Source of the DNA: Lunularia cruciata | Taxonomy: Eukaryota; Streptophyta; Marchantiopsida; Lunulariales; Lunulariaceae | Reading direction: 5' to 3' | Assembly (NCBI GenBank): GCA_948567375.1 | Contig: OX419758.1 | Coordinates: forward strand, 19,969,001-20,033,000 | DNA: 64,000 nucleotides | Shown: positions 49,790 to 61,379 of the stretch, one piece after another | Layout: each line of letters begins with the position of its first letter | How positions within the stretch are numbered: position 1 is the stretch's first letter | Notes under the pieces: model-generated | What the model was told of the DNA's origin: nothing | Seen by the model: only the letters and a program-made list of their open reading frames with translations | The model's database searches: none | Translations under genes and position numbers: made by a program

Positions 49790-50110
49790 CTAATTGGAGT
49801 ACATTGGGGTTTGGAGTAATGCTCACCCAACATGATGATGAGTTTGTGGTGGCCTATGCTAACTGCTCCAACAATTTAGCAAAGATAAAATATAGTTCAT
49901 ATGAGGGAGAGTGCTTGGCAGTAGTATGGGCTATAGCACATTTCTGATGTTACCTATTTGGTATTCATTCTCTTCACTAATCATCAACCATTGAAGTCGT
50001 TGATGGAGTCTGACAAGCTTTTAGTGAAGCTTGTATGATGGGCTCTGATTTTATAGGAGTATGATTTCATGATTATTCATAGACCTGGAGTGGTAAACAC
50101 TGATGTAGAT
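49790..50110 (+). pseudogene. RNase H remnant
   Basis: VVAYANCSNNLAKIKYSSYEGECLAVVWAI is continuous, then TGA replaces the conserved Arg before CYLFG. Downstream blocks are frameshifted. Matches the gypsy RNase H family blocks. Confidence 0.8.
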
Positions 50111-50329
50111 GGGTTGAGTAGAAATCCATGTTCCAACCAGTTAGATCAGACCGGAGTGCATTGACATGGTGAGACAAATGAGGAGATGGTGCCAAGTTGG
50201 TATGCATCTACCTTTCTATGCATATTTTTTGAGGCTTTGGTGGTATCTCTCTCAATGCATACAAGAGGAGTTATTGAGGTCACATATCAAGAGGATACAG
50301 TTCAATGAGACATTCATGATGATGTCTTA

Positions 50330-51070
50330 ATGATAAATTATTTTTGCTCTAGTATTATTGGTGGCACAAGTGGAGCCAAGGAGAGAGACCATGTTTTGCA
50401 ACAAGCTAGGCGGATTAGACTAGAGGGTAGACACCTTCTTTGTGTATGGGAGGATGGTAGAGTGCAAGTAGTACCACTTCCATCTCAAAGACCACAATTT
50501 ATCTATCATACTCATGAGGAGCTAGGATATTTTGGGGTAAAGCATACATATAGCTTACTTTAGAGTCATTATTGGTGGTATGGTATGTAGACTAATGTAT
50601 AATAATTTTTTGCAAGATGTGTGGTTTGTGATCAAGTTAGAGCATCATTTAATGCTCCAACACCACAATTAAACCCATTATTTATTATGAGATTGAGTTA
50701 CTATTAGAGTTTGCACTTTGCTAGACCTTTATTGTTGATGTTGAGACATCATTGATATGTTTTGGCTATGGTGGAGCAATTCTACAAGTGGATTGAGTTG
50801 GTAGTCTTGACAAGTCCAATGAAGGGATGGCTTACTTGTTCCTAGATTGGATTCTTAGTCATTTTGGTGCACCAGTTGAGATTTTGACTGATTAGGGTGG
50901 TATAGAGTTCTTAGTGGAGTTTCAAGTCTTGTGTGACCTTGATTGATCATCATACTACCTACCAAGATCACCTTGAGGCAGATGGCTCATCAAAGAGAGT
51001 GGTTTAGATAGTGAAGAGAGGATTGCATAAGTATGGTTTGCAAAGAGGCCACTTGGGAGATTGGGATCTC
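50330..51070 (+). pseudogene. Integrase remnant (zinc-binding and core)
   Basis: A 77-codon frame (50330-50563) ends in the zinc-binding region: FIYHTHEELGYFG, with Tyr where the family has His, then HYWWYGM and ARCVVCDQVRASF. At least four stops here replace expected glutamines. Core blocks follow in shifted frames: ILTD (50879), a DHHTTYQDHLEADG block, and KRGLHKYG. The expected catalytic Glu position reads Lys. Confidence 0.8.
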
Positions 51071-51472
51071 CTTTGCTGGCTATGGGCTATTGGTTCAGAT
51101 AGCAAGCCTCTTTTTCATCCTTATCTCCTTACTTTCTACTATATGGATGAGATCTAGATTTACCTACAGCCATTTGTTGAGATTTTATTCTAGTTTAAAA
51201 CTTGGATGATCCAAACATATAGGTGAGCGCATAGGCAATAGCCTATATGCTCAATAGACAAAGATCTTTTAAAGACTGATGTTGATAGTCTTTGAGAACT
51301 TGGCAATTGCTCAGCATAAGGATACCTTATGCTATGTTACTATTTGAGGAGGAGGTTATAGACCTCCAATCCATCAATTTCATCCAAGTAACTATGTATA
51401 TCTATAGTAGACAACACCAATGACACTTGATGTTACTACAAGCCACATTATCTTGAAAGTGCATATGAGGTT

Positions 51473-51755
51473 TTGCCTTTTGGAGTCCTTATGTTGGAAG
51501 GACTTGATGGTATTTTTTGGAAGGATCATGTGTATACTTTTGCACCATGCCACCTCCCAAACATTGATGGTATTATGGACCCAAGCTTGGCACTTGTACA
51601 TGCAAGCTTGTGGTGTATGTTATTGTGGCTCTTTTGGTGGAGCTGCTACTATGTTAGTGTATGAGAGCTATTTGAGAGGATGGCATATGGCATGTTTGAC
51701 TCCTCTCCTCAAAGTGGTTCCTCAAGGACAATGGCTATATCCTAGATGTACTTGA
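51473..51755 (+). pseudogene. PHD-finger-like C-terminal domain of gypsy pol
   Basis: After a KDHV..FAPCHLPNIDG linker the sequence spells a PHD-type zinc finger. It has C-x2-(x)-C across a 1-nt frameshift (51614-51630), AATML, then Y-x2-Y where C-x2-C is expected, GWHMAC, and PQGQW followed by Y-x2-C where C-x2-C is expected (51747-51749). The C4HC3 pattern is recognisable with three Cys-to-Tyr (TGT/TGC to TAT) losses. PHD fingers read histone H3 tails. Confidence 0.65.
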
Positions 51756-51921
51756 CCTATAGCTAATTCACCCTTATGTGGTACAGATTGTAGACAAGCA
51801 GCTAACAATGGGGCTCAATAGCACCCGGCCCCTTGATCTTTGCACACCGTAAGGTATACTACATACTTGAAGTAAATGGCTATCTGGAGTTAGAAGACCT
51901 AACTGCTAGCTAGAAGAGCAA

Positions 51922-52595
51922 TTGTGGCACTTTAGAGTTTATGTATGATTTATGTGCGAGTTGTGTTTCTATATTGTATGATGTTGACAACAATGTTTGT
52001 TGTGTAGTAATGTATATATGCACGACAACTATCATAACATTTGTAGTGTCAAAGCTAGATTGCTTGGATGTTGGAGTAGTAATGTTGGTATTTCTTAGGT
52101 ATTTTGGTAGTTACTTATGGACTCCTTGTTGGTTATCCAATTTTATGTTAGAATGTGTGATCACATGGTAGGATCCATTGTCATTTGCATCGTTCATATC
52201 ATCAGATATGCCATCACTGGCACAGTTAGGGCTGGAGACCTAGATTGAGCAGAGGGGTATACCTTCAAAGTGCAGCTCTAGAGAGTTCACTTCTTTGATG
52301 TTGAACCTTTGAGTTCCTAGCGATAGTGGACAGAGGCAAACCAATGAGTGTCACCAAGAGTCTCTTAGCTAGAATGGGTGTGGCTTGACTATAATCAATG
52401 CCTGATTGTTGGCAAAGTGTTGAGTGAATGATCAAGTACTGATCTGTTAGAGTGTAATTTGAGTGGAAGAACAAACTGATTATTGTGGCACTTTAGAGTT
52501 CATGTATGACATATGTGTGAGTTGTGCTTCTATAGTGTATAATGTTGACAATAATATATGTTGTGTAGTGATGTATATACGCATAACAAATTGGT
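51922..52595 (+). repeat. Direct repeat pair (~105 bp) downstream of gypsy pol
   Basis: TTGTGGCACTTTAGAGTT(T/C)ATGTATGA...TGTTGTGTAGT(A/G)ATGTATATA occurs at about 51922-52030 and 52484-52590. The intervening 0.45 kb is unrelated. This may be part of a duplicated or nested 3' LTR. Confidence 0.7.
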
Positions 52596-52889
52596 TGGAT
52601 TAGACTGAGTATGAGACAATTGTACAAAGATATTCTTGAACCAAAACTCAATTTTTTGCAAGGATAGGTGCTAAAGGGCTAATTTGGTGTTTTTCACCAT
52701 TTTTCTATAAACATGCTTATGTTCTTCTTGACCTGCACACCATTGAGCTTTGTGCTTCTGATTTCTTGTGAATGCTCTTAGATCACAAGGTGTTTGAATA
52801 TCCCCTAGTTATAGATTCCTTAAGGACATAAATTGCCTCATAAATCTTCATATCTAACTACACCAAAGAATGTATCTTTGTACCAATGC

Positions 52890-55800
52890 CAAAAATTATG
52901 TGATAATTTGATGTTGACCAAAAAGTGGTATAACGGCAAGAAATAAGTCATTCCTTCAAGGATATGGGTTGGAATTGGCTAGCTTTGAAGAGAAGTGTCA
53001 CATTTGGCACAAAATTTTTTTTACCTCTGGGCAAGAACCACTTCCAAAAGAGGGTAGTGACACTAGTTGTAATAGATGTATGGAAAATGGAAAATTAAAA
53101 GATCACTTTCAATAAGGATAAGATCCAACTATATCTTGAAGATGATGATTCAGTCAACTCCAAAGGAGTTTCTTTACTTCAAAGGCATTCAACTCTAAAG
53201 CCTATGTTCTACCCTTGGTAGAAGGTACAACCTTGAAGGCACTTTGCATTGATAGTAAGACTTCACTTTTTGATTTTGTGGTACTTTCAACATTATAGTT
53301 AATTGTTGATCCAACACTGCTCCACTCCTTCAAAACACTTGGGGATCCCAGACCTAATCCCAAGTATGAATGGTCACTCCCACTCCTGCACTTGGGTTCC
53401 TAATATTGAGCGCCTCACCACTACTCACCAAAGGCATACACTCAATAATCAAGTTTAAGCAAAAGTGGGAAAAGGAGTTTGACTCTTTTGCTTTATTCAT
53501 GGTCAAAGGATTGAATCAATTATTTACACTTATTTGAACCTTAAAAAAATTTCTTCCTACTCTAAGCCAAAGAAATCCAATGGTAGACTTATTACAAAGA
53601 TGTTCTTTGCTCATCTTCAATATACATTGCTAATCTTATTTTTGTCTTATCTTATCTATTTGCTTGTAACTTAATCAGGTGCCTTGTATGGTCCAAGAAA
53701 GGTTTCAGTTCTTCCTCAAAGACAACATACAAGTTTAACTTCTATTGGGAGTTACAACTATGAAGATCTATAAGTACAAAGGTCTTTGTACTGCTTCTTA
53801 CTTCAAAGATCCTACAAATATAAAGAATTCTTCAACAAATGTTCTTTGGCCTAAAGTACTGCTATGAAGAACTACCTTTGCCTTTACAAATCCTAATAAG
53901 GAGCTCATTCTACTCCTTGTAATAAATACATATCACAGGTCTTAGTGAACTTCCTATATGTACGTTCCTTAAGTCTAAAGGCTAGTTTGTCCATCTTATC
54001 ATCTTTGTATGTCTTCTCTAGCTTTTAGACTTGCAACTCATTGACCTTTGTCTTCATTGCCTTTCCTTGAGCTGATTCCTCCAACATGGTTACAAATTGA
54101 TCTCAATCTTCCTCTAGTTGCTTGAGGATCTTTGCTTTCTCTTCCTCTAGGTGTTTTTTTAATGCTTCTAGTTCCTCCTTTACCTCCTCCAACATTTAAA
54201 GTCAATTGGTTGCACTCTCTCCTTCTTGTTTTTGAACTCTTTGGCTAGATTCTCCAATTGAATAGCCACTTCCTTGTAATATTTGGACATTAGCACTTCT
54301 AAGGTGACCACCATTATCTTGGCAATCTCCAATTCTCCCCAAATTTTACTACTTTTTTGTCTTTTGCCTTTAGTTGCTTCTCACCTTGTTGCTTATATTT
54401 ATGCTTGAACCAAAGGGCTCTCAAATCTCCTTGTTGCCTCTAAATATCCCCTTTGTTCTAGTTATGGTTTGTTGAGAGTGAATTATTTTATTTCTTTACT
54501 TCATAATTTTTGTATACAAGTGTATTAACCTTTCTGGCCTCCTCCTTGTACATGGTCTTACTCTTTTCCAACTCTTCCTTCCACCAATCTTCATTTGCCT
54601 TCTTGGTGTAGATTACCTTTTGGAGCCTTTGGAGAATTGAACTGTAATTAACCAGATCTGGATAGACTTCATGGTACTAGGGCAACATGAGCTCTATCCT
54701 CTACAAAGCCAAACCTACCAAATGTATCACAAAATTGGTCCCCTTCTTTAGTAGTACTTTTTTTTCTTGGGTAGCCTCTCCTCTCACTTTATTATGAACT
54801 CCACTAGGAGAATCTTTGTCTTTAGACTCAATATCCACCTTCCTTTTGGCTTCTTCTTCTGTAAGGTTCTCCTTGAGCTCCACCTATTCTCCTTCCCAAG
54901 TATGCTCTTGATCTCCCTTTGGGGATGTTTGCTTCTTTGGTTGGGCTAGAAAGGTTTTGTGGGCCAAATGTAGGTTTGTTCTTGGGTATCTCCAGGGGGG
55001 TCTTCTTGATCAACTTGGTTCACTTCTTGCTCCTCTAGATTTAGGGCAGATTGCACATCTTTGAATTCATTTTTTTCCTTGGACCTTCATGCAGACCCTT
55101 GCAAGGTAAATATATCTTCTTCTTCTTGATCCTCACCTTTTGGATCTTTTGCTTCCTACTCCAAAGACACATCTATGACCTCAACATTCATTCTTGGTCA
55201 CTTAGGTGGGTAGATTTTGAGACCTTGATAGAGTCATCCTTGTCTTTGTTGTCTTCACTAAGATGGTGATCTCTTCTTCATCCACTAGCATGAATCTTTC
55301 AGTCTCTTTGTACTACATATCTAGATCTTGGTACTTCTTGATGATGGACCAACCTTTGGCCTACAAGGTGAAATATCTTGCTCAATGGTAGTGGCTAGGG
55401 AACTTCTTGCACCCATCCTTGGTGAGTAAGTTAAGCTCCATATGGATTGCAATTTGGACCAAGTAAGTTTTGCCACCATCTTTCTCAAACTCTTTATGTA
55501 GTACTCCTTGCCAATAAGTAGAACATGTTTGCCTAATTGACCGACTCTCCTTGATTCATGTATTTGAAGAAAATTGATTTGCTATTGTTAAAATAAGTTG
55601 TTTGAGTGGATTGAAATAGTTTAATCACTGCCTATACAACCACTCTTTGTGCCAGGTCCTTATAATTGACCATCCTCTAGCCGTTGATGGTGGACCAGTT
55701 TTTGTTGAAGGATGTAATAATTTTGTTACTCAACTCCTTATCTTTGGACCCAGAATTTATATATAATATCATACTCCCTAGTTGACTTGCATTTGGATCA

Positions 55801-56575
55801 AGAAATTTCTCCAATTATCCTCTATCCATGCAAAGGAGTTCACTCTAAGACCTATTGTGGTTCTATCCTTCTTTCCCTTCATCTCATGAATGATCCCAAA
55901 TCACTCAACTCCTAGTTCAAGAGCAAGAATGAGAGATGCTTGCTCTTAGTCCAAATCACTCTTATAGTAAATTGCCCTTTTGTTCATTAGGGTATGAAAG
56001 ATTGCCTCAACTATCTTTCTCATGGGTTTATGGACAAACACCACATTTCCTATCAAGTGCAAAAGTAAAAAAAACTACAAAGGATGATGAAATAAAAACA
56101 ACTACAAAGGTTTGGATTGCTACTTGCTCTTTGGCTTTGGGAGTGAGAATGGTAGTAGAAAGTGGAATTGCTCCATGTGCACTTTATTTTATAGCCAAGA
56201 TTTTTTAGTCAATAGATAAGAAGTCACTTTCCACACATGCAAGCTCTTTGTAAATGAAAATGGTCTTCAATGATAGTTCTTTATCCATGTGATGTTGCAT
56301 TCAAATTCATTGTATGATCTTTGGGTCCACATGTCCTTTGTACTTAAGTTCTTTACCTTTGACTTGAATGCTTTGGCAATCTTCCTTCAAAGTGCCTTCT
56401 ACTTTGTAATTGTTTCCTTCATACCCTTGCATGTACAAACATAAATTTGGAGGAACCTCAACTAAGAGGCTTCTTTTCCTAACAATCATGTACAAACATA
56501 AATTGGAAGGAACCTCAACTAAGAGCTTTCCTTTCCTAACAAGCAATTATCCTACCATGTCCTTGTGAAGAAAAG
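52890..56575 (-). repeat. Unclassified ~3.7 kb repeat, copy 2
   Basis: Collinear and in the same orientation as 28200-32340, minus the 0.5 kb insertion of copy 1. The minus strand keeps a related charged frame, MELKENLTEEEAKRKVD (54701-54883). It lies immediately downstream of the plus-strand gypsy relic, so the element family has at least two insertions flanking the gypsy pair. Confidence 0.7.
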
Positions 56576-58546
56576 AGAAAATAACAACAACAACAACAAA
56601 AACAAATTGAAAAAATAGGGGCACCATAATCTTTGTCTTGTATAAGTTGAAAATAAATCTTTTTTTATGTACAAAGCTAACAATACAAAGAAAGAAATAA
56701 CCATACAAGATGTATTATTGGCAGGAAGATAGATTGGAGCACCTCAAAGTGATTGAAAGCAATGATCCAATTTAGTGCAAGATACAATCTCATTGTGTAG
56801 ATAGTCATGAAGGAAAGTACTAGTTTCCTTAAAAAATTAATTCACATGATTTTCTCAACTGAAATGTTGATTAGAGGTTCTTGTCCAACAAAGGAAAATA
56901 CAGACCAGTTTCTAAAATGTATGAATTTTTTGAATACATAAGCTTAATAGAAATGGTCTTATGGCCTAGAATATCAAGTTTAGATCACAACAACAACACT
57001 ATCAATATACCATTAATTTTTTTGAGTGATAGAAGGGAGAACATCAATATTCTATAGAGAAACTTAAGATCAGAGCAAGTTGGATTGACGACATTGAATT
57101 ATTTTTTGCTTCCTTCAACATGTTACTTCAATGTGCTTGTAGTAATTTTTTACACGTTATCTCTTCTTTGAATAATAATGATGGAAGATCAAGAAGGATT
57201 GCTTCAAAAAGGTCTAGAGAAAGTATTCTAGAATAACTAGAAGGTCTACTTGAAGAATGCTGACCAGAGAATGAATTTTCATTAGAAAGAGGTTTACAAG
57301 AAATGGAAATTTGATCAAAGAAACCATGAGAACTGTTCTTCCTTTGTCTTTGTACTTGGAAGGAGATGGAAAAACTTGTGTTAAATGCTAGAGTGATTGT
57401 GTGCTTTACAAGGCCTTGAAACTTCATACTAATCTCTTCTTGAAGAAGGAGAGTAATGATATCAAAGTGTCTCAACATCTTCTAGTTAGAGCAGTTGTTT
57501 GCTCTAGAGGATTTTATGCTTTGTACTAATCTTTTCTTAAAGAAGTAGAGCAATTGACACAAGAGAGTTTCAACTCCTTTTGGTTGTGTAATGACTGCAG
57601 AAAATTCTTGCATGTTGATTGTTTTGATCTCACCAAAGGAAGCTTAGATTCTTGATCACTGATAAGATGATTGGGAGTAGCTAATTAGGTGAGAAGTTGA
57701 TACAAAATTTGATGTATGTTTAAACAGCAATGACCTCATGCATCTCTATCGTTGTTAGTGTATCATATAAATATATGATTGTGACATCATCTTTTGTATA
57801 TTGTAGTCAAATCTTCCCGAGCTTCACTTGCTTTTATATATCAGTTGGTTGATGGTGTTAACATATTTAAGAATAATTATTGAATCAATAGCATCTAGAA
57901 CAATAATATTCCATTGATCCTATTTAGGTTGATTTGCTATGAAGCCTAACTTTATTACCATCAACTATGGTGACAATGAAAGATGCTTCAACTTGAGACA
58001 AACAATGCTTTCAAGAATGGGAGAGATTTCCATTGAATTTTACAAAAGTAAAATCCAATCAGAAAAGAGGAGTAGGAGTAGCAACAACATCAGTAGACAT
58101 GATGAAAAAAATATAAAGACATAAATCAAAGGTTTCAGAAGAATCAAAGAGCTTTGATTCATAGAAAGAAAATTTCTACCAAAAATCTAGAGTAACACAA
58201 GATATTGGAGAAAGTGTCCCACAAAATCCAAAGAAGAGAAAAGAGTCACCATTCAGAACAGAAACAAGAGATCCTTGCTTTCCAGATACACTGATGTGGA
58301 AGATCAAATTTACAAAGTTTTGTGCTAAGGCATGCTAACTAATGACAATTGCAAAACCTTCAGAGCTCTGAATATGATGTTGAGAAACTGAGAATTCTCT
58401 GGAAGATTAGCTTCTAATAGAGATTAAACAGGTACATAGGCAACGTCCAGAAGATCAACAGTCATTTTGGGTAACAAATGTTTCATTACCTGTCATATTA
58501 ATCTAACAATTCTTGCTCAGTGAAAAGTGAATCATGTGTGAGGTCC
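56576..58546. other. AT-rich unassigned sequence
   Basis: Begins with an (AAC)n microsatellite (about 56583-56605). A 116-codon minus frame (57128-57478) and a 61-codon plus frame (57939-58124) are present but not recognised. Likely further retroelement debris. Confidence 0.4.
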
Positions 58547-58638
58547 TCATATAGACTCTATTGGGGCTTAGCCCCATGTTGCCTTTTTTTTTCTCTCCCT
58601 TGTACGGCTTGATGGGGTCTTCCCATCCTTCGTTTTTC

Positions 58639-59142
58639 CTACGCGGTCGCCTTTTCTCTGTGAGGTCCTCTAGAGGTGAGATCAGTGATGAGCATCATGC
58701 CAATCTCGGACATGCCATGCTGTGGAATTTCGACCCAAACACGAAATTGCGGGAGTAAAGCTGTCGTCTGCAGAGAAGAGTCCAAATTCTGAAGCTGAAC
58801 ATTATACTGAAGATAAACTCCATGACAAAAGACACTCATCGTGATTTGCTGTTTTGAATTTATCTGAAAGTTTTTCCATTCTACTAGGCAACCCGGATGA
58901 TCATATCTGATAATACTTGAGTTCTTGTGGACCCTCCGCTTCAAGGATAACATTCGGCCAATTGACGTCCCATAGCCTTCGGCATGTGGGCCACTGCTCT
59001 CCCCAGGCAAGTGTGTAAAGAAGCGTCTGAGAGTAATCTCTCCTTGGTGACTTTCTAGCAGTAGACCGATAATTCGTATTTCTGCAGTTTTATATGTAGT
59101 TGGCATGGATGCGTTCGAAACAGGCAACATACAAGCGACCAT
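58639..59142 (-). CDS. Hypothetical ORF, 167 codons
   Basis: This is the longest uninterrupted minus-strand frame in the right-hand island that is not explained by sequence bias. It starts MVACMLPVSNAS and has mixed composition with no signal peptide, membrane segment or known motif that I recognise. Its 3' end runs into the left inverted repeat arm, so if real it is probably a captured or truncated fragment. It could equally be chance. Confidence 0.25.
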   Translation of the reverse strand: MVACMLPVSNASMPTTYKTAEIRIIGLLLESHQGEITLRRFFTHLPGESSGPHAEGYGTSIGRMLSLKRRVHKNSSIIRYDHPGCLVEWKNFQINSKQQITMSVFCHGVYLQYNVQLQNLDSSLQTTALLPQFRVWVEIPQHGMSEIGMMLITDLTSRGPHREKATA

Positions 59143-60926
59143 GACGGTGAGTTTGTCAAGAGGGAGTACACCTAACTGACTGCCTCTTTCTTCTTTTGTT
59201 TACTTGATTCACGTTTTTCCCTCTTGACAGCCTACCGTTTCCTGGATCTTCCACATGTTAAGGTGTCAGACGAGTAACTCTTTTCTAACCCTCCTCCATC
59301 CTCTTTACAAGCTCTACAAATTGGGAATCCAGAATTTGAGACCTAAAGGTGTGGGGCTAGACATGGAAGGCCCTGTAGATCAGATTACCTCTTTACGCTC
59401 TACACTAATGGGAACAAAACAATAAGGATCATGATAGAATCACTGCTCGTGTCTGTGCAGAACTCGACTTACTGTCTTCAGAGAGAAGAGTTGGGTCCAC
59501 ACAGAGTTCTTTCGAAAAGGTAACGTTGGCATCTTATGCTTTAACAACGTCAATATCAGGCATTGCTAGCTGCATCACCGATGACACCATGTGCAATATT
59601 GTTGCCATTTTTGGGCTAAGAGCCCCCACGAGAAACAGACAGCTCTCTAGACAACCTAGCCTCTCTTAGTGTTATTTTCAAAGTGATCTTTGGAATCATC
59701 TCCACAAATTTTGATTAATCCAAACAACGAGAGCGTATGTAGACTGATGACAAGAAACTCAACCATCTCTAGATATCTGCATGAACTTCAGTACTTGAAA
59801 CAATGATCTCAATAACAAACCATGATCGAGAGAAAGACGAATAATTGTACGTGGGACGTGTTTTTCAGTCAGATGTATTTTTGACTTTCTGAAACCTCAA
59901 TGACCTCTAAGCTCTCTCAAACACGGCCTGCAGTAATTTTTTTCACTCCACGTAACTGACTTCTACGTGTTCCAGCATGCAGTATGCATCACCCTTCTTA
60001 TATTTCCTTCTACAATGTCTTGCTGACCTCGTCTACTGGTAACTTGTCCATGGATTTATATATACTTATGCTTAGTAACTTTTGATTCCAGAAACATTGT
60101 GATGGCCATGAAAGCTATCCACGGCTTGCTATTCATCAGTTCTTGCTGATTTTAGGATACTGGAGTAAGTGACCGCACTTCTCTCATGCTCAGCTTTTAC
60201 TCATTACGTGGACCTGGTGACGCGCATGAGATTTCCTTTCTTCCTCTGCCTTGCTTATGGAATCCTCAAGGGATTGGTCAAATTCATAGTAAGTGTTCCT
60301 TCATTTCTTCGTCCAGCTCCCATGCAGTGCAGTCTACTAAGTAGGTATATCTAAACTTGACTTGCTTTGCACGTCAGATAATAAGCAAAGCCTCGTCAAC
60401 CCTGAGATAGTGTTCAATGGTGATTTGTTATCACTGTCCCTGTACCAAGCCCCCTCAAGAGTTTAACTCATACAGAAGCGATTGGCTTCTGCTCTTTGCA
60501 CTCAGTTTCTAAAGTAAACGGTCTCCTTTCGTTTTCTCAAGCTGCATCAGCTCTTCGTACTTTACTTAAGAAGGCGTTCTCGTTCGTGGACAGATTTTCC
60601 TCTCTTCCGTTTGCTCGGTTTTTCTCCTTTAGTTTGTGAGAGAAAGACACGTTTCTGTCAAACATCCCTTGAATTTCCTGCACGACATTGTCGAGATCGA
60701 GAAAGACGTGTCCTGCAGAACTACATCACGACCTGAATTCGGCTCATATGAAGAAAAGTTTGTGCAGTTCTACACCTCCTGTTGTACAACGATATTTGAT
60801 ACGGTAAGGGAATTGAAGTGTTCAACTGGAAGAAACGAAAGCTCCTGTCCAGAGTCCCACCCACCTACAGCAACACAATACACAAATCCTCGGACCTTAT
60901 ATGAAACATACCCATCAACGTACTTC

Positions 60927-61013
60927 CAATATTTGACAAGAGACAGGTCGATCCCACACTACTGTTGTTGTCAAAGTAGTGTGGGATGGACCATTCTCTT
61001 GTCAAATGTATTG
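60927..61013 (+). ncRNA. Hairpin resembling a small-RNA precursor
   Basis: Arms 60927-60963 and 60975-61013 pair over about 37 positions, with a 2-nt bulge and about three mismatches, around an 11-nt loop (60964-60974). The loop-proximal 10 bp (CCCACACTACT) and the TTTGACAAGAGA segment pair perfectly. Shape fits a short plant pre-miRNA or a tiny foldback element. The arm sequence matches no conserved plant miRNA I know. Confidence 0.45.
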
Positions 61014-61379
61014 TCGGCCATACACACTTGAAGTCTAATCTGCATGGACTCTACTATGTTGCTATGCAGCGCATAGCTAACGAATGCTTTTGCTCAGAAT
61101 TGAGAGTTTAGTAAACTGATGTGAAGTTTTGCCCCTGTCTGTTTCTTCATCTGTTGTCCTCATGTCATGATTACGTGATCGTCTTTTGGTTGCTTCATAG
61201 CCTTGTAATGCGAGAGCAACTGCTTGTTTGTTTGCATCTAAATTGCTTTATTTGGGCATCGGTGAACTCCTAAACATGATAGGAAAAAGGCAATCACATA
61301 GAACACATGAAGTATGGGAAGACCCCATCAAGCCGACAAAAGGGGTAAATGGGGTTAAGCTCCAATAGTATCTATATGA

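Larger units (their letters stand above)
41300..51760 (+). mobile_element. Ty3/gypsy retrotransposon relic with terminal PHD-like finger, plus strand
   Basis: The order is gag (41330-41740), CCHC knuckle (41908-41949), aspartic protease (about 42830-43110), pre-RT and RT (about 48670-49400), RNase H (about 49790-50110), integrase (50330-51070), then a PHD-like finger (51614-51749). Every domain is broken, mostly by TAG, TAA or TGA where the family has CAG, CAA or CGA. The gap between protease and RT (about 43.9-47.9 kb) holds non-coding, purine-rich sequence with tandem arrays and may be a nested insertion. Neither LTR is confidently placed. Confidence 0.82.
58547..61379. mobile_element. 2.8 kb island bounded by ~105-bp inverted repeats
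   Basis: Left arm about 58547-58660; right arm about 61270-61379 inverted. Shared blocks in order are TCATATAGA, CTATTGG(G/A)GCTTA(G/A)CCCCAT, CGGCTTGATGGGGTCTTCCCAT and a (G/A)TTGCCTTTT/GTCGCCTTTT end. The interior is less AT-rich and has more CpG than the flanking relics, resembling the genic left third. Minus-strand frame 58639-59142 (167 codons) and plus-strand frame 60636-61031 are unrecognised. A Pack-type TIR transposon carrying host sequence is one reading; no transposase is seen. Confidence 0.5.

Noticed and set aside
60636-61031. 131-codon plus frame in the right island
   Set aside because: Its start is a TTG-type codon, it runs through the hairpin, and no domain is recognised; kept only as part of the island description.
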